DNA of 64,000 bases from Streptococcus mitis (GCF_002860865.1 NZ_PKIE01000001.1:186001-250000), one strand, 5' to 3'. Positions 18,907 through 29,000 are shown, counted from the stretch's first letter. Notes: generated by a model from the sequence alone, not told the origin. Made by a program: numbers and translations.

Positions 18907-19815
18907 TCAACTATCAAACTGGACTTCTTCTAGGAGATAGTCGATAAAGCGTTCGCCCATCTTAGATAGGCTGGTTTTCTCATGCTGGATATAGACCAGC
19001 TCAATTGGGTCGTCAATATCCAATGGGATGGAAACGATGTTGTCTCCGTTAAGATTACTGTTCAAAATCCCTGTCGCAATGGTGTAACCATCCAAACCAA
19101 TCAAGAGATTAAAAAGGGTAGCACGGTCACTAACCACAATGGATTTCTTGTGGTGCTCTTGGGAAAGGATTTCCTCTGAAAAGTAGAAGGAGTTGTGTGT
19201 CCCTTGGTCATAACTGAGATAAGGGAAGTTTTCCAAATCAGATAGTTTCACCTTATCTTTCTTTGCTAGAGGGTTGGTCTTGCTGACAAAGATATGCGGT
19301 TGCGCCGTGAAGAGATGGTGAGCCAGCAGGTGATTGTCATCCAGCATCTTGGTTAAAACATCACGGTTGTAGCTGTTTAAAAATAGGACACCGACCTCAC
19401 TACGGAAGTTCTTGACGTCGTCGATAATCTCCCAAGTCCGAGTTTCACGAAGGAAGAGCTCGTATTTCTCCATATCACTTTTCTTGAGCAGAGAGACAAA
19501 GGCATTGACTACAAAGGCATAGTGTTGAGACGAAACGCTAAAGAGTTCGCGGTGGGCGACAGGATTTTTATAGCGTTCCTCCAGAAGCTGGGTCTGCTCG
19601 ACAACCTGACGGGCATAGGAGAGAAACTCCATGCCATCACGGGTCAAGGTGATACCCTTGGGATTGCGGATAAAGATCTCAATGCCCATTTCATTTTCCA
19701 AATCTCTCACAGCATTAGAAAGACTGGGTTGGGTGATAAAGAGTTGCTTGGCTGCCTCATTCATGGAGCCTGTTTCGACGATTTTGATAATATAATGTAA
19801 TTGTTGAATTCTCAT
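18907..19815 (-). CDS. LysR-family regulator (CpsY/MtaR-like)
   Basis: A 302-residue LysR regulator from the ATG at 19815: N-terminal winged helix (MRIQQLHYIIKIVETGSMNE-AAKQLFITQPSLSNAV), then the two-lobed effector domain. An in-frame extension of 50 residues upstream is not credible because it crosses the promoter. Resemblance to streptococcal CpsY/MtaR suggests control of methionine or wall-related genes, but this is inference. The start has no ribosome site and lies 6 bases after an extended -10, so the mRNA may be leaderless. It is divergent from yqgQ. Confidence 0.9.
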   Translation of the reverse strand: MRIQQLHYIIKIVETGSMNEAAKQLFITQPSLSNAVRDLENEMGIEIFIRNPKGITLTRDGMEFLSYARQVVEQTQLLEERYKNPVAHRELFSVSSQHYAFVVNAFVSLLKKSDMEKYELFLRETRTWEIIDDVKNFRSEVGVLFLNSYNRDVLTKMLDDNHLLAHHLFTAQPHIFVSKTNPLAKKDKVKLSDLENFPYLSYDQGTHNSFYFSEEILSQEHHKKSIVVSDRATLFNLLIGLDGYTIATGILNSNLNGDNIVSIPLDIDDPIELVYIQHEKTSLSKMGERFIDYLLEEVQFDS

Positions 19816-19821
19816 GTTTTT

Positions 19822-19830
19822 ATTGTACCA
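19822..19830 (-). promoter_or_regulatory. Extended -10 of the LysR gene
   Basis: On the minus strand TGG-TACAAT ends 6 bases before the ATG (19815). The predicted +1 is the A of that ATG. Confidence 0.6.
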
Positions 19831-19890
19831 CACTTGCGTCAGAATCGCCAAAGAAGATAGGAAAATCAGGAGCATTGTGTGAGTCTCTTC

Positions 19891-19919
19891 TTGAAAAAAA
19901 CACAAAATTTTGCTAAAAT
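19891..19919 (+). promoter_or_regulatory. yqgQ promoter
   Basis: TTGAAA (19891-19896), exactly 17 bases, TAAAAT (19914-19919) with TGC before it. The ATG at 19927 starts 7 bases later, so the transcript begins at or one base before the start codon. Confidence 0.7.
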
Positions 19920-19926
19920 GAGTCTT

Positions 19927-20148
19927 ATGAAAACATTCTATGATGTGCAGCAGTTCCTCAAACAATTTGGTATTATTGTTTACATGGGAAAACGCTTATA
20001 TGATATTGAACTGATGAAGTTGGAGCTCTCACGGATTTACGATGCAGGGTTGATGGACAAATTAGACTATCTAGAAGCAGAAGCGGTTCTTCGCAGAGAG
20101 CACAAGGTAGAATTGGATTATATTGAGAAAAATGGAGAAATGAACTAA
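19927..20148 (+). CDS. yqgQ: YqgQ family protein (DUF910)
   Basis: A 73-residue protein starting MKTFYDVQQFLKQFG, matching the YqgQ family, a small all-helical protein of unknown function. In many Firmicutes it lies beside glucokinase and a rhodanese-like gene; here the rhodanese-like gene overlaps its stop codon (TAATG). No Shine-Dalgarno precedes the ATG, and a consensus promoter places the transcription start at the ATG. An upstream ATG at 19918 overlaps the -10 and is unlikely. Confidence 0.88.
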   Translation: MKTFYDVQQFLKQFGIIVYMGKRLYDIELMKLELSRIYDAGLMDKLDYLEAEAVLRREHKVELDYIEKNGEMN

Positions 20149-20531
20149 TGGTTACTTGGATTTTGTGGGCACTTATACTAGCAATGTTGGCGTGGATGGG
20201 CTTTAACTATCTTCGTATTCGTCGTGCGGCTAAAATTGTGGATAATGAGGAATTTGAAGCCTTGATTCGTACGGGTCAATTGATTGATTTGCGCGACCCA
20301 GCAGAGTTCCACAGAAAACATATCCTTGGGGCCCGCAATATTCCTTCAAGTCAGTTGAAGACTAGTCTTGTAGCCCTACGTAAGGATAAACCTGTCCTTC
20401 TTTACGAAAATCAACGTGCGCAACGGGTTACAAATGCAGCCCTTTACTTGAAAAAACAAGGTTTTTCTGAGATTTATATCCTTTCTTATGGTTTGGATTC
20501 TTGGAAAGGGAAAGTCAAAGTTGAGAAATAA
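20148..20531 (+). CDS. Membrane-anchored rhodanese-like protein lacking the catalytic Cys
   Basis: A 127-residue protein with an N-terminal membrane helix (about 3-22) and one rhodanese domain (IDLRDPAEFHRKHILGARNIPSSQL). In active rhodaneses the PVLLYC-x-x-G-x-R loop carries Cys; here the same place reads PVLLYENQRAQR, with no Cys, so sulfur transfer is not expected. It resembles the YqhL/YibN group. It overlaps yqgQ by one base and ends at a terminator, so the two form a small operon. Confidence 0.88.
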   Translation: MVTWILWALILAMLAWMGFNYLRIRRAAKIVDNEEFEALIRTGQLIDLRDPAEFHRKHILGARNIPSSQLKTSLVALRKDKPVLLYENQRAQRVTNAALYLKKQGFSEIYILSYGLDSWKGKVKVEK

Positions 20532-20537
20532 GAAAAC

Positions 20538-20566
20538 GAGCTTGGATATTTCCGAGCTCATTTTTT
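20538..20566. terminator. Terminator between rhodanese and pseudouridine synthase genes
   Basis: Stem GAGCTTGG / CCGAGCTC with loop ATATTT, followed by ATTTTTT on the plus strand; overlaps the 3' end of the convergent gene. Confidence 0.75.
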
Positions 20567-21290
20567 AACCACTTTTTCTGAGAAATTCACGAATGCTTGC
20601 TAATTCTTGGGAGTTTAGGGGGCGATAGTCTCCCTCTTGAAGATTGTCATCCAAGCTCCAAGGACCAAAATGGGTACGTTTAAGGGAGGTTACCTTAACA
20701 CCAACCGAGAGGAACATTTTCTTGACCTGATGAAATTTCCCCTCTGAAATGGTGATGGAGGCTTGGCTGTGGGAAGGACTTGCAGATAGAATCTCTAGTC
20801 TTGCAGGTTTACAGACAGTACCATCTAAAAAAATAATCCCTTTTTGAAAGGCTTGGATATGAGCAGGTGTCAGGAGTCCATTAACCTCAACTTGATAAGT
20901 TTTATCTACATGATACTGAGGATGAAGGAGTTGAAAGCCCAAAGGACCGTTATCGGTCAAGAGGAGGAGTCCAGTCGTATCTCGGTCCAGTCGGCCGACG
21001 GCATAGAGCTTGTTAGACTGGATGTCAGGTAACAGCAGGTCCATGACAGTTGGAAGTTCCTTGTCTTTGTTGGCTGTAACGACACCAGCAGGTTTATGAA
21101 GCATAAGATAGGTGTGTTCATAGCCTCGAATGATTTGGTCCTGAAAAAGGAGTTCCTGTAGTCCTGTATCGATATTCTGGGCTAGGCAGTGGGCTGGGCA
21201 ACCATCGACTAGAATTTTCCCTTTAAGTAAGGCTTGTTTCATGGCCTTTCTGCTGATTTTTTCTTGGGCTAATAAATTATCTAAACGCAT
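20565..21290 (-). CDS. 16S rRNA pseudouridine(516) synthase family protein (RsuA-like)
   Basis: A 241-residue enzyme with an N-terminal S4 RNA-binding domain (MRLDNLLAQEKISRKAMKQA) and a pseudouridine synthase domain. The catalytic Asp102 lies in GRLDRDTTG, preceded by LHKPAGVVTA. The length and S4 plus RsuA architecture fit RsuA-type modification of small-subunit rRNA; RluB/RluE-type activity cannot be excluded. Convergent with the rhodanese gene. Confidence 0.9.
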   Translation of the reverse strand: MRLDNLLAQEKISRKAMKQALLKGKILVDGCPAHCLAQNIDTGLQELLFQDQIIRGYEHTYLMLHKPAGVVTANKDKELPTVMDLLLPDIQSNKLYAVGRLDRDTTGLLLLTDNGPLGFQLLHPQYHVDKTYQVEVNGLLTPAHIQAFQKGIIFLDGTVCKPARLEILSASPSHSQASITISEGKFHQVKKMFLSVGVKVTSLKRTHFGPWSLDDNLQEGDYRPLNSQELASIREFLRKSG

Positions 21291-21400
21291 ACTGTGCCTA
21301 TCTTATCATAAGTCGCTTGCTTTGAAAAGGCTTGACGTGAAAAGAAAAGAAGAGTGAAAACATTTACACTTGCTTGAATTATGTTATTTACCTGAAATTA

Positions 21401-21409
21401 TGGTATAAT
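21401..21409 (+). promoter_or_regulatory. typA extended -10 promoter
   Basis: TGG-TATAAT, no clear -35 at 17 bases. The typA ATG is 43 bases downstream, behind AGAGGA. Confidence 0.6.
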
Positions 21410-21451
21410 CGTTCAGTTAGAAAATAAATTTTGAATATTATAGAGGAAATC

Positions 21452-23293
21452 ATGACAAAATTAAGAGAAGATATCCGTAACATTGCGATTATCGCCCACG
21501 TTGACCACGGTAAAACAACCCTCGTTGACGAATTATTGAAACAATCAGAAACGCTTGATGCACGTACTGAATTGGCTGAGCGTGCTATGGACTCAAACGA
21601 TATCGAAAAAGAGCGTGGAATTACCATCCTTGCTAAAAATACAGCCGTTGCCTACAACGGAACTCGTATCAACATCATGGACACACCAGGACACGCGGAC
21701 TTCGGTGGAGAAGTTGAGCGTATCATGAAAATGGTTGACGGTGTTGTCTTGGTCGTAGATGCTTACGAAGGAACAATGCCACAGACTCGTTTCGTATTGA
21801 AAAAAGCCTTGGAACAAGACCTTGTCCCAATCGTGGTTGTTAACAAAATCGATAAGCCATCAGCTCGTCCAGCAGAAGTAGTGGACGAAGTCTTGGAACT
21901 CTTCATCGAACTTGGTGCAGATGACGACCAGCTTGATTTCCCAGTGGTGTATGCTTCTGCGATCAACGGAACTTCTTCATTGTCAGATGATCCAGCTGAC
22001 CAAGAAGCGACTATGGCACCAATCTTTGACACGATTATTGACCATATCCCAGCTCCAGTAGATAACTCAGATGAGCCTTTACAGTTCCAAGTGTCACTTT
22101 TGGACTACAACGACTTCGTTGGACGTATCGGTATCGGTCGTGTCTTCCGTGGTACTGTTAAGGTTGGGGACCAAGTTACCCTTTCTAAACTTGACGGCAC
22201 CACTAAAAACTTCCGTGTTACAAAACTATTCGGTTTCTTTGGTTTGGAACGTCGTGAAATCCAAGAAGCAAAAGCAGGTGACTTGATTGCCGTTTCAGGT
22301 ATGGAAGATATCTTTGTCGGTGAAACCATCACTCCTACAGATGCAGTTGAAGCTCTTCCAATCCTACACATCGATGAGCCAACTCTTCAAATGACTTTCT
22401 TGGTCAACAACTCACCATTTGCTGGTAAAGAAGGTAAATGGGTAACTTCTCGTAAGGTGGAAGAACGCTTGCAGGCCGAATTGCAAACAGACGTTTCCCT
22501 TCGTGTTGACCCAACTGATTCACCAGATAAATGGACTGTTTCAGGACGTGGAGAATTGCACTTGTCAATCCTTATCGAAACAATGCGTCGTGAGGGATAT
22601 GAACTTCAAGTATCTCGTCCAGAAGTTATCGTAAAAGAAATCGATGGTGTCAAATGTGAGCCATTTGAACGTGTTCAAATCGACACTCCAGAAGAATACC
22701 AAGGTTCTGTTATCCAAAGCCTTTCTGAACGTAAGGGTGAAATGTTGGATATGATTTCAACTGGTAATGGTCAAACTCGTTTGGTCTTCCTTGTTCCAGC
22801 GCGTGGTTTGATTGGATACTCAACTGAGTTCTTGTCAATGACTCGTGGTTACGGTATCATGAACCATACCTTCGACCAATACTTGCCATTGATTCCAGGG
22901 GAAATTGGTGGTCGTCACCGTGGTGCCCTTGTTTCTATCGATGCTGGTAAGGCTACAACTTACTCTATCATGTCTATCGAAGAACGTGGTACGATCTTTG
23001 TCAACCCAGGTACTGAAGTTTACGAAGGAATGATCATCGGTGAAAACTCTCGTGAAAACGACTTGACAGTGAACATCACTAAGGCGAAACAAATGACCAA
23101 CGTTCGTTCAGCTACTAAGGACCAAACAGCTGTTATCAAGACACCTCGTATCTTGACACTTGAAGAGTCCCTTGAGTTCTTGAACGACGATGAGTACATG
23201 GAAGTAACGCCTGAGTCTATCCGTTTGCGTAAACAAATCCTTAACAAGGCAGAGCGTGAGAAAGCTAACAAGAAGAAAAAATCAGCTGAATAA
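21452..23293 (+). CDS. typA: Ribosome-binding GTPase TypA/BipA
   Basis: A 613-residue translational GTPase. The G1 motif AHVDHGKT is at residues 15-22, ERGITI is G2, DTPGHADF is G3 and NKID is G4; EF-G-like domains and the TypA-specific C-terminal domain follow. It assists ribosome assembly and stress or cold adaptation in other bacteria. The ATG follows AGAGGA at good spacing; an upstream in-frame TTG is unlikely. The codon usage is markedly biased (highly expressed type). A DUF3165 gene follows after 19 bases. Confidence 0.96.
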   Translation: MTKLREDIRNIAIIAHVDHGKTTLVDELLKQSETLDARTELAERAMDSNDIEKERGITILAKNTAVAYNGTRINIMDTPGHADFGGEVERIMKMVDGVVLVVDAYEGTMPQTRFVLKKALEQDLVPIVVVNKIDKPSARPAEVVDEVLELFIELGADDDQLDFPVVYASAINGTSSLSDDPADQEATMAPIFDTIIDHIPAPVDNSDEPLQFQVSLLDYNDFVGRIGIGRVFRGTVKVGDQVTLSKLDGTTKNFRVTKLFGFFGLERREIQEAKAGDLIAVSGMEDIFVGETITPTDAVEALPILHIDEPTLQMTFLVNNSPFAGKEGKWVTSRKVEERLQAELQTDVSLRVDPTDSPDKWTVSGRGELHLSILIETMRREGYELQVSRPEVIVKEIDGVKCEPFERVQIDTPEEYQGSVIQSLSERKGEMLDMISTGNGQTRLVFLVPARGLIGYSTEFLSMTRGYGIMNHTFDQYLPLIPGEIGGRHRGALVSIDAGKATTYSIMSIEERGTIFVNPGTEVYEGMIIGENSRENDLTVNITKAKQMTNVRSATKDQTAVIKTPRILTLEESLEFLNDDEYMEVTPESIRLRKQILNKAEREKANKKKKSAE

Positions 23294-23312
23294 GAGCTAG
23301 AAAGAGATAAAG

Positions 23313-23567
23313 ATGGTTTATTTAATCATAGGACTCCTCTTATTACTACTCTATGTATTTGCGACACCAGAAAGCATTAAAGGGACAGTCAACATCGTTC
23401 TTGTCGTCTTTGCTTTCGTAGCACTTTTGATTTTGCTGATGCTGTCTGTCCTGCAAATTTTTCAGCTACCGACAGAATTCTTTATCGCAATCGCCATGCT
23501 CTTCCTAGCATACTTTAGCTTGCGAGATATTACCCTCATGTCGGTCCATAAAAGTAAAAGAAGATAA
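23313..23567 (+). CDS. DUF3165 family membrane protein
   Basis: An 84-residue very hydrophobic protein, with about two to three membrane helices over residues 2-70 and a basic C-terminal tail (SVHKSKRR). The family is confined to streptococci and relatives and has no known role. It follows typA by 19 bases with AGAAAGAG before the ATG and is ended by a terminator, so it is co-transcribed with typA. Confidence 0.88.
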   Translation: MVYLIIGLLLLLLYVFATPESIKGTVNIVLVVFAFVALLILLMLSVLQIFQLPTEFFIAIAMLFLAYFSLRDITLMSVHKSKRR

Positions 23568-23591
23568 AAAGAGAGTTTTGGCTCTCTTTTT
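23566..23591 (+). terminator. Terminator after typA-DUF3165
   Basis: Stem AAAAAGAGAG / CTCTCTTTTT with loop TTTTGG, starting at the stop codon. Confidence 0.85.
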
Positions 23592-23681
23592 GCTTGTTAG
23601 AATGCTGAATCTGAGCATTTTCGTTTAGAATTATTTCCATAAAAATGGTAAAATAGTAAGAGTAGAAATGGAGTTCGAGAC

Positions 23682-25034
23682 ATGAAAGTAATAGATCAAT
23701 TTAAAAATAAGAAAGTCCTTGTTTTAGGTTTGGCCAAGTCTGGCGAATCTGCAGCTCGTTTGTTGGACAAGCTAGGTGCCATTGTGACAGTAAATGATGG
23801 GAAGCCTTTTGAGGACAATCCAGCTGCCCAAAGTTTGCTGGAAGAAGGGATCAAGGTTGTCACAGGTGGCCATCCTTTGGAACTCTTGGATGAAGAGTTC
23901 GCCCTTATGGTGAAAAATCCAGGTATCCCATACAGTAATCCTATGATTGAAAAGGCTTTGGCCAAGGGAATTCCAGTCTTGACTGAGGTGGAATTGGCTT
24001 ACTTGATTTCAGAAGCGCCAATTATCGGTATCACAGGTTCGAACGGTAAAACAACCACAACGACCATGATTGGGGAAGTTTTGACTGCTGCTGGTCAACA
24101 TGGTCTCTTATCAGGAAATATCGGCTATCCAGCTAGTCAAGTGGCCCAAACTGTATCAGACAAGGACACTCTTGTTATGGAACTTTCTTCTTTCCAACTG
24201 ATGGGTGTTCAAGAATTCCATCCAGAGATTGCGGTTATTACCAACCTCATGCCAACTCATATCGACTACCATGGGTCATTTGAGGAATATGTAGCAGCCA
24301 AGTGGAATATCCAGAACAAGATGACAGCGGCTGATTTCCTTGTCTTGAACTTTAATCAAGACTTGGCAAAAGAATTGGCAAGAAAAACACAAGCTACAGT
24401 TGTACCATTATCAACACAGGAAAAGGTTGATGGAGCTTATCTGGAAGATGGTCAACTCTACTTCCGTGGGGAAGTGGTCATGGCAGCGAGTGAAATCGGG
24501 GTTCCAGGTAGCCACAATGTGGAAAATGCCCTGGCGACTATTGCAGTAGCTAAACTTCGTGGTGTGGATAACCAAACCATCAAGGAAACTCTTTCAGCCT
24601 TTGGTGGTGTCAAACACCGTCTCCAATTTGTGGATGAAATCAAGGGTGTTAAGTTCTATAATGATAGCAAGTCAACCAATATCTTGGCTACTCAAAAAGC
24701 CTTGTCAGGATTTGACAACAGCAAGGTGGTCTTGATTGCAGGTGGTTTGGACCGTGGCAATGAGTTTGACGAATTGATTCCAGATATTACTGGACTCAAG
24801 AAGATGGTCATCCTTGGTCAGTCTGCAGAACGTGTCAAACGGGCAGCGGATAAGGCTGGTGTAGCTTATGTGGATGCGACTGATATTGCAGATGCGACCC
24901 GCAAGGCCTATGAACTTGCGACTCAAGGAGATGTAGTCCTTCTCAGTCCTGCCAATGCTAGCTGGGATATGTATGCTAACTTTGAAGTACGTGGCGACCT
25001 CTTTATCGACACAGTAGCGGAGTTAAAGGAATAA
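23682..25034 (+). CDS. murD: UDP-N-acetylmuramoyl-L-alanine:D-glutamate ligase
   Basis: A 450-residue Mur ligase adding D-Glu to the peptidoglycan precursor in the cytoplasm. The ATP loop GSNGKT is at 119-124. Conserved FQLMG, [12 protein letters not shown] and HR-x-x-x-FNDSKSTN-like motifs follow. First gene of murD-murG-divIB, with murG starting two bases after its stop. A promoter near GGTAAAATAG upstream is likely. Confidence 0.96.
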   Translation: MKVIDQFKNKKVLVLGLAKSGESAARLLDKLGAIVTVNDGKPFEDNPAAQSLLEEGIKVVTGGHPLELLDEEFALMVKNPGIPYSNPMIEKALAKGIPVLTEVELAYLISEAPIIGITGSNGKTTTTTMIGEVLTAAGQHGLLSGNIGYPASQVAQTVSDKDTLVMELSSFQLMGVQEFHPEIAVITNLMPTHIDYHGSFEEYVAAKWNIQNKMTAADFLVLNFNQDLAKELARKTQATVVPLSTQEKVDGAYLEDGQLYFRGEVVMAASEIGVPGSHNVENALATIAVAKLRGVDNQTIKETLSAFGGVKHRLQFVDEIKGVKFYNDSKSTNILATQKALSGFDNSKVVLIAGGLDRGNEFDELIPDITGLKKMVILGQSAERVKRAADKAGVAYVDATDIADATRKAYELATQGDVVLLSPANASWDMYANFEVRGDLFIDTVAELKE

Positions 25035-25035
25035 T

Positions 25036-26094
25036 ATGAAAAAAATTGTCTTTACAGGTGGGGGGACGGTTGGACACGTGACCCTTAATCTTTTGTTAAT
25101 ACCCAAGTTCATCGAAGATGGATGGGAAGTCCACTATATCGGTGACAAGCATGGGATCGAACACCAAGAAATCCTCAAGTCAGGTTTGGATGTTACTTTC
25201 CATTCTATTGCGACTGGGAAGTTGCGTCGTTATTTTTCTTGGCAAAATATGCTGGACGTCTTCAAAGTTGGCTGGGGAATTGTCCAATCGCTATTTATCA
25301 TGTTGCGACTTCGTCCACAGGCCCTTTTTTCAAAGGGAGGCTTTGTCTCAGTACCGCCTGTTATCGCTGCGCGTGTGTCAGGAGTGCCTGTCTTTATTCA
25401 CGAATCTGACCTATCTATGGGCTTGGCAAATAAAATCGCCTATAAATTTGCGACTAAGATGTATTCAACCTTTGAACAAGCTTCAAGTTTGTCTAAGGTT
25501 GAGCATGTGGGAGCAGTGACCAAGGTTTCAGATCAAAAAAATCCAGAACCCGATGAATTGGTGGATATTCAAACCCACTTTAATCTAAAATTGCCAACTG
25601 TATTGTTTGTTGGCGGTTCTGCGGGCGCTCGTGTCTTTAACCAATTGGTGACAGACCATAAGAAAGAACTGACAGAACGCTACAATATTATCAATCTAAC
25701 TGGAGATTCTAGCCTGAATGAGTTGAGCCAAAATCTTTTTCGTGTTGACTATGTGACCAATCTCTATCAACCCTTGATGGAATTGGCTGACATTGTTGTG
25801 ACACGAGGTGGTGCCAATACGATTTTTGAGCTCTTGGCCATGGCAAAATTGCATGTTATTGTGCCGCTTGGTCGTGAAGCTAGTCGTGGTGACCAGATTG
25901 AAAATGCAGCTTACTTTGTAAAAAAAGGCTATGCAGAAGAGCTTCAAGAAAGCGATTTGACCTTGGATAGTTTGGAAGAGAAGCTTTCTCACTTACTAAG
26001 TCACAAGGAAGACTATCAAGCCAAGATGAAGGCTTCAAAGGAATTGAAATCTCTAGCAGATTTTTATCAATTGTTGAAAAAAGATTTATCATAA
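25036..26094 (+). CDS. murG: UDP-GlcNAc:undecaprenyl-PP-MurNAc-pentapeptide GlcNAc transferase
   Basis: A 352-residue peripheral membrane GT-B glycosyltransferase that makes lipid II. The N-terminal glycine-rich loop reads GGGTVGHV; a second glycine motif is GGSAGA (about 197-202); the UDP-binding region [10 protein letters not shown] is near 258. It lies between murD (2-base gap) and divIB (9-base gap), the usual streptococcal wall/division order. Confidence 0.96.
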   Translation: MKKIVFTGGGTVGHVTLNLLLIPKFIEDGWEVHYIGDKHGIEHQEILKSGLDVTFHSIATGKLRRYFSWQNMLDVFKVGWGIVQSLFIMLRLRPQALFSKGGFVSVPPVIAARVSGVPVFIHESDLSMGLANKIAYKFATKMYSTFEQASSLSKVEHVGAVTKVSDQKNPEPDELVDIQTHFNLKLPTVLFVGGSAGARVFNQLVTDHKKELTERYNIINLTGDSSLNELSQNLFRVDYVTNLYQPLMELADIVVTRGGANTIFELLAMAKLHVIVPLGREASRGDQIENAAYFVKKGYAEELQESDLTLDSLEEKLSHLLSHKEDYQAKMKASKELKSLADFYQLLKKDLS

Positions 26095-26103
26095 GGAAAG
26101 TAA

Positions 26104-27339
26104 ATGTCAAAAGATAAGAAAAAAGAGGGCAAAGAAATCCTCGAAGAATTTAAAGAGTTATCAGAATGGCAGAAACGAAATCAGGAATATCTAAAAAAGA
26201 AGGCTGAGGAAGAGGCGGCCCTAGCTGAGGAGAAGGAAAAGGAAAGACAAGCTCGAATGGGAGAAGAATCTGAGAAATCAGAGGACCAGGAGAGTGAAAT
26301 AGACCAGGAAGATGAAGAATCAGCTAAGGAAGAGTCTGAGGAAAAAGTAGCATCCTCAGAGGGTGACAAAGAGGAAGAAGGGAAAGAAGAATCAACGTCT
26401 AAAGAGGACGAGGAACAGGATAAAAAAAGAGAGAAAAAGCCTGTAAAGAAGAAATCGGCTAAACCGAAAATTCCTGCCATCCATATCTTGCGATCTCTAA
26501 CGATTTTATTTCCAAGTCTGCTTTTATTGATTGTCTCTGCCTACTTACTCAGTCCTTATGCGACCATGAAGGATATTCGTGTTGAGGGAACGGTGCAAAC
26601 TACAGCTGATGATATCCGACAGGCTTCAGGCATTCAGGATTCGGATTATACGATTAACCTTCTGCTAGACAAGGCAAAATATGAAGAGCAAATCAAGTCC
26701 AATTATTGGGTTGAATCAGCTCAGCTTGTCTATCAATTTCCAACTAAGTTTACTATCAAAGTCAAGGAATATGATATTGTAGCCTACTATATTTCTGGTG
26801 AAAATCATTATCCTATTCTTTCCAGTGGTCAGCTTGAGACCAGTGCGGTGAGTTTGGTTAGTTTGCCAGAAACTTATTTATCTGTTTTCTTTAATGATAG
26901 TGAACAAATCCAGGCTTTTGTCTCAGAACTTTCTCAAATTAGCCCAGAACTCAAGGCTGCTATCCAAAAGGTGGAATTAGCTCCAAGCAAGGTGACTTCC
27001 GATTTAATTCGATTGACCATGTATGATACAGACGAAGTCTTGGTTCCCCTTTCTGAAATGAGTAAGAAACTGCCTTACTACAGTAAGATTAAGCCACAAT
27101 TGTCAGAACCAAGTGTGATTGACATGGAAGCTGGAATTTACAGTTACACTGTGGCGGATAAATTAATCATGGAAGCAGAAGAAAAAGCCAAAAAAGAGGC
27201 CGAAGAAGCTGAGAAGAAACAGAAAGAGGAAGAGAAGAAAAGACTGGAAGAACAGCAGAATCAATTGGAAGAAGAGAAGAAAAAACTGGAGGAAGAGAGT
27301 AATCGAAACCAAACAAGTCAGCGTTCACCGCGTCGCTAG
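26104..27339 (+). CDS. divIB: Cell division protein DivIB/FtsQ
   Basis: A 411-residue bitopic membrane protein of the divisome. The cytoplasmic part (1 to about 125) is extremely charged (blocks of Glu/Lys/Asp/Ser), then a membrane helix (about 130-152), an extracellular POTRA domain (MKDIRVEGTVQTTADDI onward) and the FtsQ core. The last 50 residues form a Lys/Glu-rich coiled-coil tail ending RSPRR. It partners FtsL and DivIC in the septal wall-synthesis complex. RBS AAGGAAAG. Confidence 0.94.
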   Translation: MSKDKKKEGKEILEEFKELSEWQKRNQEYLKKKAEEEAALAEEKEKERQARMGEESEKSEDQESEIDQEDEESAKEESEEKVASSEGDKEEEGKEESTSKEDEEQDKKREKKPVKKKSAKPKIPAIHILRSLTILFPSLLLLIVSAYLLSPYATMKDIRVEGTVQTTADDIRQASGIQDSDYTINLLLDKAKYEEQIKSNYWVESAQLVYQFPTKFTIKVKEYDIVAYYISGENHYPILSSGQLETSAVSLVSLPETYLSVFFNDSEQIQAFVSELSQISPELKAAIQKVELAPSKVTSDLIRLTMYDTDEVLVPLSEMSKKLPYYSKIKPQLSEPSVIDMEAGIYSYTVADKLIMEAEEKAKKEAEEAEKKQKEEEKKRLEEQQNQLEEEKKKLEEESNRNQTSQRSPRR

Positions 27340-27382
27340 GTTTACCTTTTCTCCTATAGCTCTTTAGTTGCCATGTTTTTAC

Positions 27383-27518
27383 TTGACAAGTGCTAGTAGA
27401 AATAATAGAATAGTAAAAAACCTTTAAAGCAGTCCAGAGAGGCAGCTAAGGTTAGACGGTGAAAGGGTGGAGACTACCCATTTTTCGTGGAACCTTGCTG
27501 TTGGCAGGTTCCTTTTTT
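27383..27518 (+). promoter_or_regulatory. pyrFE promoter and PyrR-type attenuator
   Basis: TTGACA (27383-27388), 17 bases, TAGAAT (27406-27411). The leader has the PyrR-binding loop AGTCCAGAGAGGC (27431-27443) closed by AACCTT (27419-27424) and AAGGTT (27448-27453). The terminator is GGAACCT / AGGTTCC plus six T (27489-27518). AAGGTT can instead pair with AACCTT of the terminator (27491-27496), giving the antiterminator. This is the known logic: with UMP, PyrR binds the leader and favours termination. Confidence 0.85.
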
Positions 27519-27571
27519 CGTGACTTCTTGTGGCCAGACTCTCTCACTAGCAAAGGTAAAAGGAGAAACCT

Positions 27572-28273
27572 ATGCGAGAACATCGTCCAGTCATTGCTCT
27601 TGATTTTCCTAGTTTTGAGGCGGTCAAGGAATTTTTAGCTCATTTTCCAGAGGAAGAAAGCCTTTATCTAAAGGTAGGGATGGAGCTTTATTACGCAACG
27701 GGGCCTGAGATTGTGTCTTACTTGAAAGACCTGGGTCACAGTGTCTTTTTGGATCTCAAGCTTCATGACATTCCCAATACAGTCAAATCTGCTATGAAGG
27801 TCTTATCTCAGCTTGGTGTGGATATGACCAATGTTCATGCTGCTGGCGGTGTAGAGATGATGAAGGCTGCGCGTGAAGGTCTTGGAAGTCAAGCCAAATT
27901 GATCGCTGTTACTCAGCTCACATCAACATCAGAAGCCCAGATGCAGGAGTTTCAAAATATCCAAACCAGCCTGCAAGAGTCTGTGATTCATTATGCTAAG
28001 AAGACAGCTGAAGCTGGCTTGGATGGTGTCGTTTGCTCGGCTCAGGAAGTGGAACTCATCAAGCAGGCCACCAATCCAGATTTTATCTGTCTGACACCGG
28101 GTATTCGTCCGGCAGGTGCTGCAGTTGGAGATCAAAAACGTGTGATGACACCTGCTGATGCCTATCAAATCGGTAGTGACTATATCGTAGTGGGACGTCC
28201 CATTACCCAAGCTGAAGATCCTGTTGCAGCTTATCATGACATAAAGGATGAATGGACACAGGACTGGAATTAA
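27572..28273 (+). CDS. pyrF: Orotidine 5'-phosphate decarboxylase
   Basis: A 233-residue TIM-barrel enzyme that makes UMP from OMP. The catalytic D-x-K-x-x-D array is visible in [13 protein letters not shown], and the C-terminal phosphate-binding VGRPIT segment is present. The RBS AAAGGAG precedes the ATG. Expression is controlled by the upstream attenuator together with pyrE. Confidence 0.96.
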   Translation: MREHRPVIALDFPSFEAVKEFLAHFPEEESLYLKVGMELYYATGPEIVSYLKDLGHSVFLDLKLHDIPNTVKSAMKVLSQLGVDMTNVHAAGGVEMMKAAREGLGSQAKLIAVTQLTSTSEAQMQEFQNIQTSLQESVIHYAKKTAEAGLDGVVCSAQEVELIKQATNPDFICLTPGIRPAGAAVGDQKRVMTPADAYQIGSDYIVVGRPITQAEDPVAAYHDIKDEWTQDWN

Positions 28274-28306
28274 AGAACTAGATTAGAAAAATAAAAGGAG
28301 AATACC

Positions 28307-28939
28307 ATGACACTTGCTAAAGATATCGCTAGCCACCTCTTGAAAATTCAAGCAGTTTACCTCAAACCAGAGGAGCCTTTCACTTGGGCATCTGGTATCA
28401 AGTCGCCGATTTACACAGATAACCGTGTAACTCTTGCCTATCCAGAAACTCGTACTCTCATTGAAAATGGTTTTGTGGAAGCTATTAAAGAAGCCTTTCC
28501 AGAGGTTGAAGTAATTGCAGGAACTGCAACAGCAGGGATTCCACACGGAGCTATTATTGCTGATAAGATGAATCTACCTTTTGCTTATATCCGTAGCAAA
28601 CCAAAAGACCACGGAGCAGGTAATCAAATCGAAGGCCGTGTAGCTCAAGGTCAAAAAATGGTAGTGGTTGAAGACCTCATTTCAACAGGTGGTTCTGTTC
28701 TCGAGGCCGTGGCAGCAGCCAAGCGAGAAGGAGCAGATGTTCTTGGAGTTGTAGCGATTTTCAGCTACCAATTGCCAAAAGCAGATAAGAACTTCTCAGA
28801 TGCAGGTGTCAAACTTGTTACACTTTCTAACTACAGTGAACTCATCCATCTAGCCCAAGAAGAAGGCTATATCACCCCAGAAGGCTTGGGTCTTCTAAAA
28901 CGATTTAAAGAAGACCAAGAAAATTGGCAAAATGCCTAA
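28307..28939 (+). CDS. pyrE: Orotate phosphoribosyltransferase
   Basis: A 210-residue type I PRTase joining orotate to PRPP, the step before PyrF. The PRPP motif [12 protein letters not shown] is visible at about residues 122-133, as are the flexible-loop KPKDHG segment and the FTWASG-x-KSPIY substrate region. It is 33 bases after pyrF and the operon ends at a bidirectional terminator. Confidence 0.96.
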   Translation: MTLAKDIASHLLKIQAVYLKPEEPFTWASGIKSPIYTDNRVTLAYPETRTLIENGFVEAIKEAFPEVEVIAGTATAGIPHGAIIADKMNLPFAYIRSKPKDHGAGNQIEGRVAQGQKMVVVEDLISTGGSVLEAVAAAKREGADVLGVVAIFSYQLPKADKNFSDAGVKLVTLSNYSELIHLAQEEGYITPEGLGLLKRFKEDQENWQNA

Positions 28940-28947
28940 AATATAGA

Positions 28948-28986
28948 AAATCAGGTAGTCACTAGGATTACCTGATTTCTTTTTGT
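28948..28986. terminator. Terminator between pyrE and the amino acid ABC operon
   Basis: Perfect 10-bp stem AAATCAGGTA / TACCTGATTT followed by CTTTTTG; lies between convergent genes. Confidence 0.85.
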
Positions 28987-29000
28987 GATTTCATTGAGTA

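Noticed and set aside
26181..26480. Open frame on the minus strand coding a Ser-rich peptide
   Set aside because: It is the antisense of the Glu/Lys-rich N terminus of divIB; the composition is forced by the sense codons and there is no ribosome site.
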